Origin: Phytoseiulus persimilis
Taxonomy: Eukaryota; Arthropoda; Arachnida; Mesostigmata; Phytoseiidae
Assembly: GCA_037576195.1 (NCBI GenBank)
Contig: CM075101.1
Coordinates: 10,416,001 to 10,480,000 of the forward strand
Length of the DNA stretch: 64,000 bases
Direction of reading: 5' to 3'
The notes beneath the pieces were generated by a model. That model was not told where the DNA came from, ran no database searches, and worked only from the letters and a program-made list of their open reading frames with translations. A program made the position numbers and the translations under genes. Below, piece after piece: positions 1 through 14,393 of the stretch (within the stretch, counting starts at the first letter, position 1; every line of letters starts with the position of its first letter).

Positions 1-2735
1 TTACCGTGCCGTGATTCATTAGCCGCCGTTTTGCTTCCTTAGATCTTCCCATACATAGAACAGCCTGGCGTATAAGCCATAACGTTGAACTTGGAATACG
101 TCATACAAATGACTCAAATACCCTACAGAGGGTAACTACCTTCGATCGTAGAAGTATCGGTCGTCGGCATCACCAGCAGACGGGAGTGTGTTGGCCGTTA
201 TGTGTCAGCAGCGAGCTCGAAACACGTCGTCCTTGACCTCATGACAGGACTCATTCACGTTGCGTTGATCGCTTCCATGTGTGTCGCCGTCGGGCTGTCG
301 ATACTTTGGACTCGAGACTGACGACCTGAACTTAGGTCTAAGACTGCATGGGACGCCCGTTCAATCTGTGCCTCAATTCTCAGTGAGCGATCCCGGCCTT
401 GCATTCGTTGCTCCATCACGTTTCTCCTAATTCCTTGTCGTCAGGAATGGGAGTGAGGGAGAGACGGCAGCTCCGTCGGCGCCACCGCGTGCGAACGGCG
501 ACAAGTGAAACTGCCCTCCTTTCTGTTTTGTTAGTTCTTCAACGATTTGCGAGAGCAATTTGATCGAGTGCTCGAATCACCCATCCTTGGTTCGAGTCAT
601 CATCAGTCGAAAGGATTGAAACGCCTTTTGTTCGACCTCGCGGCTTTATGCACTCCGTCTAGATTTGAGCTTTCCCAGTCGGGAAATCGGGAGTGCGGGT
701 CTCGGAGAGGGGAGAACTCACGAGAAATATCAAGCGTAGAGCTCGTATCGGAATCAACTATGAGCATTATTGAACGCTGAAGCGGGAGGAAGGGTTGATT
801 GATGCGGAAAAAATCCCGGCTTCCCCCCCTGGGACGAACGGGACTTCCGGGGCTGGCGATGCCACCGCTTGCCTCGACTGGTCCCTCTCTGAGTCCGTTC
901 ATTTGACTATCGGGCTACCCATCACTTTATCAAGCAAGCTATCACTTCGTGTATCCATGGAGGTGCTCGGTCACTCGTCTCAATGAAGATAAACAGTTGC
1001 GGATGCCCGAAACGGGGTCATGCTCACAACAAGACCAAGGTTGGTGGATCGGTTGGCTGGCTCGATACAACGCACTCCAACGCTGGGCTCGTACTGGGCG
1101 CACAGTTGACCTGCATAGAACGGAACGACTTTTTGAGAGACACTAAACACAACCGGATGCTCAACAAGAGGAACGGAATCGCAGCGCAGGTCAGAGAGGA
1201 CACCGGAACCGTTTTGCGGTTCTCACCGGTACCGTGCCGGACGGAGTTCCGTCGTTTGGATCCTTGAACACGTATCATTGTTTCTCCTCACAGAACCTCA
1301 CGCGCAAAACGAAACAGGATTTCTCGTAACAAAGCTGTGAAAGATCTCTTCTGGATACATTGCTTAAGAGCCGACGTCTGTCGCTTCTCGGGACGGCAGG
1401 GGCCTCGGCCGACACATAATCATGGTGGAACGGGGGGTATGGGCAGCTTGTGGTATGCCCCGTGATTCCATGGAAGGAGGAGCGAGCATGCGATCCTGAG
1501 CTCGGAAGTTCGCAACACCTCCTGATTCCAGCGAAGAAGGGAATCAACGGTCACATTCCTATTGTAAGCTCAGAGCTTCGTTTGGAGTTTTCTCCCGGTC
1601 TCGTTGCATCGGGATGTTCCCGGTAGCGAGTCCTCTCTCTTTCCTTCCGAGCGGAATGCTTTTGTGAATCATGGAGGTGATCAGGATCCGGGTTGGTGGG
1701 ACCTTGGGTTGCAGCAATCGCCGTGAAGACGAACTCCAGTTGGCGGGTCCACAGGGCTCTCGTCGGACCGGGCAACGTTCGACCGGGAGCCATGGGAATC
1801 ATCGATTCAACCGCAGGTCTGGCGGGGGCTTCGAGGAATGCAGCGCCTTACGAAAGCGATCGAGATCCGGCGAGCAGCGTCCACTAAACAGCCTGGACGG
1901 CGATTCTCCGGAAACGAGGAGAGCCTAGATCATCGTATTCTGTCTAGCTGCGTCGGTAGCCGTTCCGGTCGAAGGACACTGAGGACCTCATCTCATCGAG
2001 TCCGAAGATCATTGCTCGTATGGCCGAGCTTCGTCGATAGGGGACCACGTCCGTTGACTATCGGGCATTCGTGCACTACACGAGAAAGCGTACGCTTGGG
2101 GTGCCTTCCATCGTGCGTGCCGATACTCCGTTGTCGGTTGGTCGGTCGGTCGGAGTGCTCCCGTACGCCATTGTCGTCTCAAAACGCAGTTCCGAGATCG
2201 CTGCTATGCTCGCAGCCATAAAAGGAGAAGACTAGACGTACAGCCTTGACGGAAAGGAAAAATACACATCGGAAACATGGACAAGCGGGGAACGAAATCT
2301 CGTAAAACTCTTCGGGGCCCTGTTTTTAATACATAGCCCTATATTCTCCGGAGCATTATCAAGATTATACTCTGCGATTTCACTGTCGAACAAATCGGGC
2401 GTACGCTCACGCCCTCGCTCGCTCCACTGTGAGCGCGAGTGGGCCCCACGAACTGGATTCATGGATATTTTTACGTCCCTGTCCCTAAATATGTATGAGA
2501 CATCTAGACAACAGGCTGCGTATTTCGATGACAGAGGAACGAACGGATGGGAATCCGGAAGAAGTTGAACTTTTCATATGCGGCGTCGACAGCATGCGCG
2601 TAATACGAGTCGAATAAAGTTTCAAGATCAAGAGCGGAGCTGCTCTCCTTCTTCTATATTTAGGGTTCTGTTTTGTAGACCCAGCGGTTCGAGAACAGAA
2701 GCAGCGCGATCAAGGCTACAAAGATCACCGAGAGA

Positions 2736-2885
2736 CCCAGACCAGAGGACTGACATGCAGACCGAGCGACCAATAGACAGACAGACGGCTCGTCCGACCG
2801 ACCGACCGACTCAGAGAGGATAGATAGACTTGGAGGGAGAAATTGTAAGCGAAAGAGGAGGATAGATAGATTGATAGATACGACG
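2736..2885. repeat. GACC and GATA simple-sequence tracts
   Basis: Two adjacent short-period tracts: GACCGACCGACC-type repeats around 2770-2815, then GATAGATAGATTGATAGATA around 2860-2880. The long serine-rich or threonine-rich frames across this region are products of the repeat, not genes. A related GGTC tract lies near 2138-2152. Confidence 0.85.
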
Positions 2886-5800
2886 GAAGACTGCGAGAGG
2901 GAAACAATGAGGCAGACGACAGTGGCAATAAAATGGACCAAATCGCTCGTCTGGCTCGACTGCTCATATGATACGAAATACATCAGCCTTCGTTTGAGCG
3001 GCGATCGTTGCTTTTTCATCTTCGTCTTGCTTGCAATGAAGCCGGCTTGGTTGGTTCATTCCTCTCAGGTTATATCTCGCACAGAGGAACGAATTCCGGG
3101 GATCTAAGAGACACAGAGTAAACCGGATCGAGTGACCGGCGAAATCGATACTGTAGCGAGAGGTCAACGATAGAACCGAGTGATCCTGCTCTCACCGACT
3201 TGGTCCCGACTCGTGCGAAACCCCCAAACAACGCGACGGTGAGAACTGGATTTCGTGGTGACAGCGTGATCTGACTTTAAATTCCGGAAAATCCTCCGCT
3301 TTTCCCCTTGCGGGTCCCTCCGAGTTTCTCAGGGAGTTTCCTCGCAGGTGACGGTCGAGAGGATGCGCGGCGGCTCTTCGTGTCAACGATGAAGCTAATT
3401 ATTCAGAGCCGTAAACGAGTCCCAGCACCCACAGTAGGTCACACAACGTTTTACAACCCGGGAGCCGTAAATTGAGCGACAGATGACCACAGTAACGGTA
3501 TCCTTTGTTGTCGATACCATCGCGATGTCCGTATGCAGCCGCACGGCCAGCTGTATGAGTTGTTTGAGTGGATGATTTCGTTGATGCTAATGCTGTCGAC
3601 GACGGAGATCGACTCCCAACTCCCCCAGACGGCCAGAAAGCCAGCATTTGCGGCACACGTTTGATGCGGTCCGCATTATTAGAGGGCGGCGTCGTTTACG
3701 ATAAAGTACGAGCACGATGGCTTTGTCGTAGCGACGTTTTTAGCGAGACGACACGACATTGTGCTCCGGCGCATCCATCCAATCTCATTGTCGGATTCAC
3801 TGCTGTCTCGATGTCGAACGAGCATTCCAGGCCAGTGGCTTCTCATCTTAACTCCCGGGAGCGGCGGTCATAGGACTGCACAAAGGCTTGAAACACGCTG
3901 CCGTCGGCTCGTCGGCCTGACGACGGCCCGTCGGCCGGCCTGACGTTCGAGGAAACAGACAAACAAACGTCTAACGAGGCTCGGGAGCAAATAAAGAGCT
4001 TCATATGAAACTCGTAATAAAATCGCGGGTGATTGATTCCCTCGTGCTTGGAGTTTCCGGGAGGGATGGCAAAGCCGTGTCGTCGAGGAGGACAGCTCGC
4101 GAAATATGATTCCTGACAATATCCACGCATTGAGGTTCTAGGTCCCTGAAAACACTCTTGAAGACTAGTCTGTCTTGCTAGAGTGCTCTCCAAGAAGCGT
4201 TGCGATCCTAGCGATGATGACAACGATTGTCATCATGATGTTGGCTCTCGAATCTCGCATTATGCGCGTCGTTCCAGTGCGCGGATAGGTGGGGGAAAGC
4301 GAGCGGGAGAAAACGTGATATTGCCGATCAAGAGCTGCGGATGAGAGACGTCGGAAGTTCGGGAGAAAGAATCATTGACGAGCTCGCTCTGAATCGGACT
4401 CTCGTATCGAGTGTTAGGCCCGTGTTTGCATTGTAAAGTGTTTATTTGTTCGCTGGAAATCTGAGACGCTCGAGAGAGTTTTTCCCCTCTCATCTCTCTC
4501 GCCATTCTCCAAGCCGTAAACAGCAATTCAAGTTTTCCGGGCGTTGACTGAGGCTTCCTGAGTGCCGACTTCACATCAGATGAAGGGAAGAAAACCTGTC
4601 ATCGCTCCGGTCGCTCTCTCCGATTCCTTCTCCTGAGTGACCTTCCTCCAGCCATGAAGTTGTGGAGCTGTAATCTGTCGCTCCAGTTTTCGTCGCGTCT
4701 CTGTTGCTGTCTGTTCCGTCAACTCCAAATGGCCTCGTCGATTGGATGCAGTGTTGTCCACGGGCACGCGTTGATCGGGCGCCGCTCGTTCGTATCCTTG
4801 AACTGCTTTAGGTGACAATGCTCGCCGCTCTCAACGGAATCGACGATAACCCAGTCTGCCCGAAGCTTCCTCGCTGCGCATGTCTAATCTGGCATCCATC
4901 TCCACCGCAAATTTTCGAGCTTTGCCGCCTTGTAGGCTATCATCAAGAAGCGTCCCGTCGATTCAGCCGAACACTCCTATGTAGATATTCGGTCGAGCAG
5001 TACCCGACCCGAAATCCCTGGAATTTTCCATCTCAGCTCTCGAAATCATCGGGAGTCATTCCTTTTTAGCAATTCCGAGGCGGCCAGACTCCCGAACGAC
5101 AATCTGCTCGCTCAATGCGAAGAAAGGGAGATGCCGTTCAGGCTGGATACTTTGTATCAAGAGGGGCTCTTCTGACGACGACGAAAGATCACGGTCACGT
5201 CAAACGATGAGACCAAGCTTCAACTCCTGAATCTGTCCCGGAGAGAGCTGCATCGGGGCTTGAGCACATGAATGAGAATAAAGGATGAAAACGTCACGCC
5301 GACGAAATCGGAATGAAGATCTGTTGAAACCTCAAATATCGAGAGGCGGAGGAGACGTTCCATGACCAGATGACCTTTTATAGCTGAACTTCCTTGGAGC
5401 ATGAAGGCCAAAATAAGCTCGACCTACTTATCGAAACAGACACTTCTTTGTTGGGACAGCTCTTGACCCCATTCCGAGACGGTCCACCGTTTCTGTCCTC
5501 AGAACGTTAGCGGATCAAAGAGACGGACGTTTCTGAGATGTCAGGCAATCAACGACTTCGGTCCCGGATCAATATGATTCGGATCACAGCCAATATCAGG
5601 CTGCGCAATCCTGTTGGAACCTGCCCAGGGTATCAAGTACGTTCACAGCTCCAGGAACGCACTCTATCGCTATGATATATGCGACGGGGGAGTTCGTCAA
5701 CTAGTCAAACAGAAGACTCAGCATCGACTAGACCCGCTGGAACAAGTAGGTCAGCCGGGATTCATGTAGTGCGTGAGCCATCCTCTTACATGCTTTCGCA

Positions 5801-8800
5801 AATGCATCCTGTGGCCGTCCAATCGGCTGCCTGACTGGCTGTCTGGTAGTTTAGTTAGCTTGCATGCTGTTGCGATCGAGCGAGAGCATGAAAACTTGAC
5901 GGCGTTGGGAATAACATTCAAGTGTTCAACGGCTCCCTCGATTGCGATATTTGCGTCGCGCTCTGCCATCAATCGTTCTCTCTTGTTGTATCCTGCCAGC
6001 AACGCCGCAAACGTGATAAGGGTCGGAGAGAGAGTTTTCCGCAATTCCCGCTCGACGACGGGCGAGAGATCCATGGATAGTGCCCTCGAAACATTGATTT
6101 GGATGCCGCAACGCGAGAACAACAAGAGCGAAACGATACTCTCCCGGGATCGATCTCCTTTCGGATCCACATCGAAGACCAAGCGGGGAGGAATACCGCA
6201 AGAAGCGGGAGAGGAAAGAAGCCCCTCCCCGAATCCCAAGCATGTTTGGTTATTCCCGAGTTCAAGTAAGAATGGAAGCTCGAAGTCAGTGCAGTGGACT
6301 CGGGCGAGAGCAAGGGCGCCCCGCTTTCAGTATTTGACCTTCAGACAGTATCTCTAGTCGATTCGGTATTTCTGGACTCCTCTCCTCTACTTTGTTGGTG
6401 CCTCTTTGAGTTGTTCTAGTTCGGCGCCAAACACTCCAGCGACTATCTAATTCTACTCCGCCGAACATTTTTCTCCGCCGAACTGCTCATTAGTAGAAGA
6501 ACTTCGCTCGGAACATATGTTGATTGCTTCGTTGGAGTCATCATCATAAATTACATCATCAGAGAAGCCGCTGCTAATCATAATCTCGAAACATAATCAT
6601 TGACGGTGGAAAGAATCGTTAAGCGACAATCGTTCCTGCCCAAATAATCGGCGATAATCAGCCATGGTTCTCGCTCGAAGCCCACTCGCCGAAAATGGCA
6701 GCGTCTACACAAAGAGGATTTTGTTAGAGGAGTTTCATCGATTCTTTGAATCGTGAATAAATTCAGGACGCGAGAATAGTTTCCGGCCCGGACGGAAATT
6801 ACGGCATAGTCTTGCCTTGCGTCGGTATCCTGAGCGCATGAGGGCACGACGTATGTCTAAAAAAAGCTCGAGCCGTGTTCCATTCCATTACATAAACTCG
6901 TTCCTCGAGGCCCCGGATAGGAATTCGGATATATCACACAGCTCGGTCCCGAGAGGGTCTCAGAAAAAAAGAAAATAATGTGAACTGTGGGAGAGGTTGT
7001 TTGTTCCCTCGACGAGGACAAATCGGGACAGGCTGACGTGAGTCGGGAAAGGCGCGTCAGGAGCAGTGTTGGAGGCTTGCGTTGTTGCCTTTGCCGTTTT
7101 CTCAACAATCGCACTTATCATGGCGGTGTCCCATTCGATGCGAGACCGCATGTGCAACAGCTGAATGAGACGTTTCTTCCATTCGCCGGTCGGTTTCGTC
7201 CTTCGGAAGTCGCTATTTTGGTATTCAGACGTAAATGCGCAAGGAACAGATTCTTGATGAGGCCGTACAGAGTCGAATCCCCGAGCCCCCACTCAGGACG
7301 CCGTCATCCGAGTCAGCGCTCCTGTGAGCGGTTCAGCTCACATGCGTTCCTTCGTCATCTATATTTGCAGCGAATCCAAACATCGCTGAAGAATGAAACA
7401 TTCTTGAGAATTTTCCAGTTGGCTCTCCTTTTTCCCGGTTCCGCGTCCTCTAAGGTGATCAGGCACATCGAGGTGTTTCCCGACTTGTTTGTATCCTCTC
7501 CCCGCGTCCATATTTCCTATTGAGAGTTCTCCGCGACGTTCCCTGCTGGAGCGTCGTCACCCGCTCGACCTTGAGCAACCCGTATACACGGATCGAGAAA
7601 TTCGATGACGCCGAAAATCGACCAGCAGTCGTTATTGTTGAACGGGATCTCTGCAACGACGACTATGGGAGTGAGGCCTTATATGTTTATGACACTGAGA
7701 CATCATGACCGAAGCGATGAGGGAGTCAGCGAGAGCGGTGAAGGCGCTTCAAAAAGTGTCCCGGACGGTTCGTTCATGATGGTGATCTAGACCGCAAGGG
7801 AATCGGTCGGGTCATTGTTTCCCTCGGGAAAGAACTCAGTACAGAGAAACTGCGCGAACGACTTGAATGCATGGGCGAGTCAACGTGCACAACAAGTAAG
7901 ACACTGTGACGAGAAAACATGCTACCATCCTCGAGGCAGAGAAGACGGTTGAGCCCGAGTGAGGAGTGAATGCGGGTTGGGAGAAACTATTGACAACAGC
8001 TCCCAGGAGCCAGTTGACCTGCCAGAGGATGAATCATCAGAATAGAGGGTCTGGCCGTCAACGTTTCGAATCCGCCACCACCACTACGCGAAAGGAAAAC
8101 CGGTAAAAATGCGACGGGGATTTCAAAGAGGAAGATACGATCGCTGCGAGTTGCAGAACCAGACGTGAAGAAAGCCAACTGGAGAAAGGAGACATTTTGA
8201 TAAATCAGAGTCGGCCACAGGAGTCACACCAAGTTGGTCCATGGTGGGTGGGCCGATTTCTCCCAAAACATCTGTCATCCCATTGTTAGGCCTGATGGCG
8301 TTCCAGAGCGTCCCCGATCCCTCGCGCAGCCAAGCTAGGCTCAGCGACGACCAGGCTTCGAGAAAGGTTCGGCCCCAGAATCATTCAATCGGTCCTGAGC
8401 TCCCCTACGTTGTGCGTCGTAAGAGCTAATTTAACGATTTCGTCCTCTGACCTCTACGACACCTTGCGAAACCGACAAAGTCTCTTTCGAACGATCGGCC
8501 GTTGTCGGAATCCCTACAGAATTTTGAGACAGCCATGAGATCCACTGCTGGAAAATCAGATCATGGCGCTCACTGAAAAAATGTGAACTTTATCTCCATG
8601 AGGAAGGCGCAAAGCCTCGCTCGAACACGGCCATTGCTGCTACAATATTTCCGGTGGAGCCTCATTTTGAGTTGAGGAACACTCAGAGTAGCTACGAACC
8701 TCCCTTCAGATTCTTCATGGCGCGACTAAGTGAGCTAACGGCCGCTCCCATTCTTCGCGAACACGATGCAACCATACTCGCGAACCTCCCCGCAGCCAGG

Positions 8801-9600
8801 CCCGTGTAAGGAGCGAATTCCACGACAGAAAACCCCGGAATCGTTCTCATGGAGGGAACATGCGCTTTCTCTCTCGCTGAACACGGGAGTTCCGCTCCCA
8901 GACTCCTCGTCGTTTAATCGCGAATCTCGCTCCGTGAGGCTCGGCCTCTACCTCTTACGAGCTCGGGGCCACTACGCCGCCGGCTCAGAGCTTGCTGAGC
9001 CACAGGTCCCATTCAATGATCAAACGAGAATATAAGGTGCCGAGATATCGTGAGTCCACTGGGGCACTTCGATATGGTACTTCAAGGGAGAGTAAGGCTT
9101 CTCGTAGACTTCGCGTTCCAACCAAGGCAGGGCGTATAAAGATCCGCTTGCTGAGAAAAATGCGGAAACGCCTTCCGCGCCAGGGCCCGCTCATGGCTTG
9201 ATGAAATTCCGAAGATCATAGGCTTTTTTCGGGGTCGGTTCAGTCACGCAATTTTCTTGCGACATCAAGCTTGCACCACAGGAGCTGAGACCGCCGCTCC
9301 GTGCCACCCGTTAGCCTACCGCGGTGCACTGGACGACCTTCACGTCGTCGTCGCCGCCGCCCGCACCTTGAAGACTGCTAAAAGCAAGCTGAGAGAAGGA
9401 ATATTCTACCCTGCGTTCACGGATTCCATGCATTCCAAGTGAGGATTTCTGTCGCTAGCCAGACGACTATTCGCTGCGATTCTGAAGGTCAAATGTTCGT
9501 TCTTCGTCGTAATGCTCCTCGACTTTGCTCGTGCGTGAACCTACTCAGCGTGCGGCCGACCCATTTGGTCGAGCCTGCGCACAACATTCCGGTGGATCGA

Positions 9601-9643
9601 ATGCTCATGTCAGAGAAAAGAGTCATCATCGACCACGATGCCG
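9601..9643 (+). pseudogene. Possible nucleoside hydrolase N-terminal fragment
   Basis: A short frame starting at ATG 9601 reads KRVIIDHDAG. This matches the DxDxG start of the inosine/uridine-preferring nucleoside hydrolase active site, but the following Asp-Asp is missing. A GTCTCC after HDAG could be a weak donor, yet no later exon was recognised. It is a fragment at best; a chance match is possible. Confidence 0.25.
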
Positions 9644-10992
9644 GTCTCCCAGGATTGTATCCTATCGATGCCCTGGACGCCGAAAAATCGTTTCGAGGCA
9701 AGAACGGAACTCTACGCGGGCGCTTGATTGGGAGACGCCCGCGATGAAAAGTCAGGCTGCTGCTGAAGTCTATCATGATGGAGACGAGGAAGGCGACGAC
9801 GAGATACGATGTCGGTGATGATGGCAAGTCAAAAATGTCAACAAGCAACCGGCGTAGACATATCAAGGAAGAGAGCTCGTCAGAGTTCATGCTTGTCCCG
9901 TGTCTTCGCTTTGTGGCAAGAGCATCAAAGGATAGACGTCAACGGAGGCGTCGTTCTATTCATATTTAGATCACAGATCGCTCATTGAAGTCTTTTCTTG
10001 GGCCCCGTCGAATAGCGACTGGATCCCCTGCTCTTACTCCCGAACGAACGACCTCCGTCCTCTGAGAGTGGGTGCACGTGTTCAGGAAATTCGATTATTC
10101 CGTCGCCCGGATAAGGGTGCAAGCTTTCGGCAAATCCAGATTTTCAAAAAAGTTTGGAATCTGTGATTTTGGAATCAAGAAACGAAGCAACCGTGAAACC
10201 AGTTGTCTCTTCATCGGGCTGAGCTTGCAGTGATTTTCCGTTTTCGAAGACTTCTGAAATGAGATTCTTGCGCTCAGTGAGGTCCCTGATCAGAAATATC
10301 GCGTCTCCGGCCATATCTGCTGTTGTCAAAATATTTTTGGATCAGCTGTCTCGGAGCCAACTAATGTCCCGCAGCTGCCACGCGCTCAATCTCAACTTCG
10401 AGAGTATGTTCTTCCCCGGAAGCGGAAGTCATCATTATTTTGAAATCGTTCCGAGATCGCTTTCCTGCCGCGTCCTACCATCTTCCGAGGTGTCCCACCA
10501 CGTTCCGAAGTAATCTTGAATAGCTCTAACATCCAACTGGGTTCCCGAATTTCTTATCTCCAGTCGGATCCCAGGATGTCCAGGATTTCTTGGTTGTGTG
10601 GGAACTCATTCCGAGAGAATAGGGCGAATCTATCCTGAGAGAGCACAGAGCATCCAATCGGAAATATCGAATATGACTGCGGACTTATTGAAGTTGTGTA
10701 TACTGAAAGGGGAGTACAAACCTTTTCATCTTCAATGCACAGATAAGGGAGAGGATCAACTGAGAGCGAGAGATGTCGCTGAAACCGAGTATTGAGTTCT
10801 ACCGACAAGGCAAGAACGTGCCGCGGTATGAAATCCGCCCTCTCTGGAAACCGAAGAGGCGACGCTCTCCTGGCCCTGGCTCTAGCCGGTGAACTACCAA
10901 GACAACGCCATGGGAGGCACAACCCACTCAATGACGATTCTGATGAAAATGAACGCATTTGCCAACGATGCGGTGTTCAGGGTGGTATGACT

Positions 10993-11873
10993 AGTCGGGA
11001 ATTTTCGAGCCCGATTTTGTTTTGGCCACAACTTTGTCAAGCCCTGGAATTTTCTCGAAAATCAAAAAGGGATCGAGAGACGATTCCGAGGCGGTCATTT
11101 CTTCCCGACCAGGAGGTGGTTTTGAGAGTGACCCATCTTGTTTTTCCAAGGTCCCCCTAAAAGATATTGGGAAACCGTCAGATTTCACGGGATCGCATGT
11201 GGGGCGCACAACCGACGCGAAAAAAGGAAGCCGAGTATTCGCCAGAGAACTGATTGGAGTTATCTCGTTTCCTCAAAAAATGGCAAGCGATCGTATCCAC
11301 CCCGTTTCCAAGGCACTGCCCGTTGGCTACTTTTGTTTTCTTCCAGATTCCTCGCATTCCCTCTGATAGCTCTTCAACGAGGCGGAATCGAAGGCATCTT
11401 CTTCGGTGTAGGTCAGTCAGGAAAGCGTGAATCATCCGAATATTGAGCTGCCAGGTCGATCCGAGGATGTTCGATGTTCACCGGAAATCAACCTGAACCA
11501 ATTCTTCGCCTTCGGTCGAGAAGATTACCCTTGGCACCAGGGAAATTCTCGATATGACCGTCTCCCATTTTTCGAGAAAACGAGATAACTTCAATCGGTA
11601 CTTTGGCGAACGTCCGACTTCTTTTTACGCGTCGAATGCGACCCCCACGAGTCCGATCCGTTAGAATTTCACGTTTCCCGGATAACTTCTAGGTGGCACT
11701 CGAGAAAACGAAACGGGTTGAAAAACAATCTCTTGGCCACACTCTCCATCTTATCAGCTCCAGAAAGAAATGACCGGCTCGGAATCTTCTATCGATCACT
11801 TTTTTTTTGGAAAAAAATCCAGGAATTGACGAAGTTATGGCCAAAACAAAATCGGGCTGGAAGATTCCTGACT
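10993..11873. repeat. Large imperfect inverted repeat (foldback), ~330-bp arms
   Basis: The left arm (about 10993-11320) reappears in reverse complement at about 11873-11535 with the same order of blocks. One block runs from the shared GCCCGATTTTGTTTTGGCC through GATTCCGAG and CGGTCATTTCTT. A second is centred on GAAGTTATCTCGTTTTCTCG in the right arm and GGAGTTATCTCGTTTCCTC in the left. Similarity looks like 70-80% with indels. About 210 bp lie between the arms with no matching counterpart. I see no coding similarity. It may be a foldback transposable element or an old inverted duplication. Confidence 0.85.
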
Positions 11874-14078
11874 GAAGAATGCCATTCTGTACATGAAGAA
11901 ACCGTGAAACACGTGATTCATGACTGCGACGACACAAAGTACACGGATGAGGATTTCCTCCCCAGACTGCGTCTGTAGAAGTAAATCAGAGATCCCCTCA
12001 ATCGTGATACGAACGGAACAAATCCTGGAAAACTGGGAGAAGGAGACCCATGATCTGCTTCAAAGCTCCTGACATTCGAAGAAGTATAGTGATAGATGCA
12101 GCATTGACACCCAAACCATGTACCAAACCCTTTTGAACTTCGATGCTCTTGCATATTCCAGATGATGAGCCACAGGTTTTTTAGTGGGTATTATCTATGT
12201 ATATGAGTCCCGCATCGCGGGTGGGTCGTCCACAGATGCATTCTTTCTCTGTGAGTTTTCTGTCTTCCCCCATAGTCATTTTCTTTTTTTTACTATTGTG
12301 AATCATCGGGTCTACCCTTCGAGAGTTGTTCCAGATAGAACGGAGTTATCTGTAAACCTTCGAATCGATGGAGATCAGGGTGATTAAGAGCCTCTAGCTC
12401 AGAGAAGGAAGAAAGAAAAGAGAGAAATCTTCAGAGCCTCGATGTAGCCACTCACAGTTTCCCAATATTGCGTTTAAAGCTACGGTGGGTCCAAAGGTCG
12501 CCTTGTGCAGCCGGATAGCTCGAAATACTGACTGCTCGACACCATGGAGTCGATGAATACTCCGGTTTACGGAGCTACCACGACAATGTGTTTTGCGAAG
12601 ATTATAGCTGATCCACAGCTTCGACGCAGGGTGGTTCCGATAAACCGCGGATGCAATATTCGATGTGGCGTGCCGCCCGACAAAGCAACGCTGCAACGGC
12701 GGCGAAATTTTCCGACGATATTACTTCCTCTCTCTCCCTCTCACAATCCCTCGTCCTCTCTCATTCTCTCGAGGTCTCCCTTACACTTCACGGGGGCGAG
12801 CTCACAGACTCTGACACTCATGAGCACCACATGGGTTTCTCGCGTAGATTTTATCCGCTCGACCGACCGATGCTCAAGCCAGCCTTGAGAGAAACAGAGC
12901 GGCGTATCATCATGAAAACGGCGGGAAGTCTCGTAAGGGTTTCCAATATGTTTTTTGCTTTTTCCCGCCTCCTCCGAATGCTGTTGATATGCTGACGGGT
13001 TACAGCCGCGGAGTGAGCGCATCTGGCCCCGGCAATGGCGGCTCTTGCATTCGGAACCATAGCTCCGAAAATGTGAGCAGCTGAGGGATGAATTCGGAGG
13101 CTATTGCTGGTCGTGCATCTGACCGCCCAGATCTCTGTGCAGTCTAAACGCATGGCTGTTCGGCGCGCTCAGCAGAGCCCTGGACAGGCTGATCCTCATT
13201 GCGACAGATGAAGTGTTGAGTGACCGGGCGATTCGGTCTTCCTTCGTCTGCCACGCCTCGGCCCTCCGCAGTAGCGGAAAAAGTGCCCGAGTTCTCAACA
13301 CATAATTGCCACGATCTTGTGAGAATACTTCGTCTCGAACGGTCAGCGGCAAACTCACGCGAGTCTATCCACTCACAAAGGCGGCAGAATCGTCTGCGTC
13401 TGGATTGTGCTCAGGAATACCTAGTGTGACGTGATCCAGTATTGTTGAGAAGTGCGTTGACTGCTCATACATTCACGATCCAACCAAGCATGCTGTGCGG
13501 TCGATGACCGCAATTAGAGGAATATTCTTCTTTGATTTCCATCGCGGGCGGCTTGCATGAACACTCTGGGGCGGAGGTTTCCATCGCGCGAAACCAATCT
13601 CCAGTGCACATGAGTGGCTCGGAGAACCCTGTCCTTCGCCTCACCTTCCCCTCACACCGTATCCTCGCTCGGTGTCGAAACGCCTACCCGAATAAATCAA
13701 TGAAACATGGATAACGACCCCTTCTTCGAGCAAGAAGTATTGCACGGGGCTTACCAAGGCAACTGATTTTCGGCTCCTGAGCCGCCTATCGATGTAGGTC
13801 ATCACGGTCAGGTTTCGGCCCGCGTTCCTCGGAAGCATCGTCGTAAAACCATTTCACGCCTTCTACGTGCCCTCAAGGAGCGAATACGTGCACGGCGTCG
13901 AGCCCTGGAGGGCGTATAGAAGACAAGCAATTTGAACACGCGATTCGTCAGAAGCTCCGCAAATCGGAGCACCGATCCGAGGAGTCGAGCCTCCTCGGCT
14001 TCTCCCAGCAAGGGAGCGTTTCCAGTTGGATTTCTCGAGAGCGAATTGAGATCGCCTACCAAGCAGGCGAACGAGCTT
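11874..14078. other. Intergenic; only low-complexity sequence noted
   Basis: No credible exon. The region contains a CT-rich tract and short unconnected frames. Confidence 0.6.
12722..12782. repeat. Polypyrimidine (CT-rich) tract
   Basis: About 60 bases are almost entirely C and T, with repeated CTCTCTC runs. No exon with credible coding follows it, so I treat it as low-complexity sequence, not a splice signal. Confidence 0.7.
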
Positions 14079-14393
14079 TCAGCCGCTGCCCCGACTTCTT
14101 CCCAGTAATGCGTGACAGCGATGAGCGCAAGATCTCCGAATCCATAGGAGGAATGGAGATGGCCGTTCAATGTGCTCCAACCAATGAGGAGCGGTCGTTC
14201 GAAAACAAGAAACCAGAGGGATCCTCACTTCGTCGACAGATGGTGAAAGCTGAGAGATTTTCGCACAATGATATTTCCGCTCGTCGTCGGCAAAACAGAG
14301 GCGGGGATCACCCTCGGGCGAAGGTCTCTGAAGGCGGACGATTTTTCGAAATCCGAGGCTTAGACTCCCGCTCATTTCCAGAAGAGTACTCAT
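14079..14393 (-). pseudogene. Possible LRR-like relic
   Basis: A 104-codon minus frame contains KISQLSPSVDEVRIPLVS. This resembles KLCAFVDEIELCLAL at the 56.1-kb relic and SVQEVEIVDNR at 24.5 kb. No domain is complete and no splice structure is clear. The plus-strand frame of 169 codons over the same bases has no recognisable content. Confidence 0.28.

Larger units (their letters stand above)
1..10992. other. Intergenic; no gene seen apart from items listed
   Basis: Frames here are short, overlap on both strands and have Arg/Ser-rich compositions without motifs. A 162-codon minus frame at 5751-6239 has a somewhat protein-like middle (LITFAALLAGYNKRERLM) but no recognisable domain or flanking splice sites. 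Only the simple repeats near 2.7-2.9 kb and the 9.6-kb fragment stand out. Confidence 0.6.

Noticed and set aside
2660..3019. Hydrophobic 119-codon minus frame resembling a membrane protein
   Set aside because: The leucine/serine-rich stretches are translations of GATA and GACC simple repeats.
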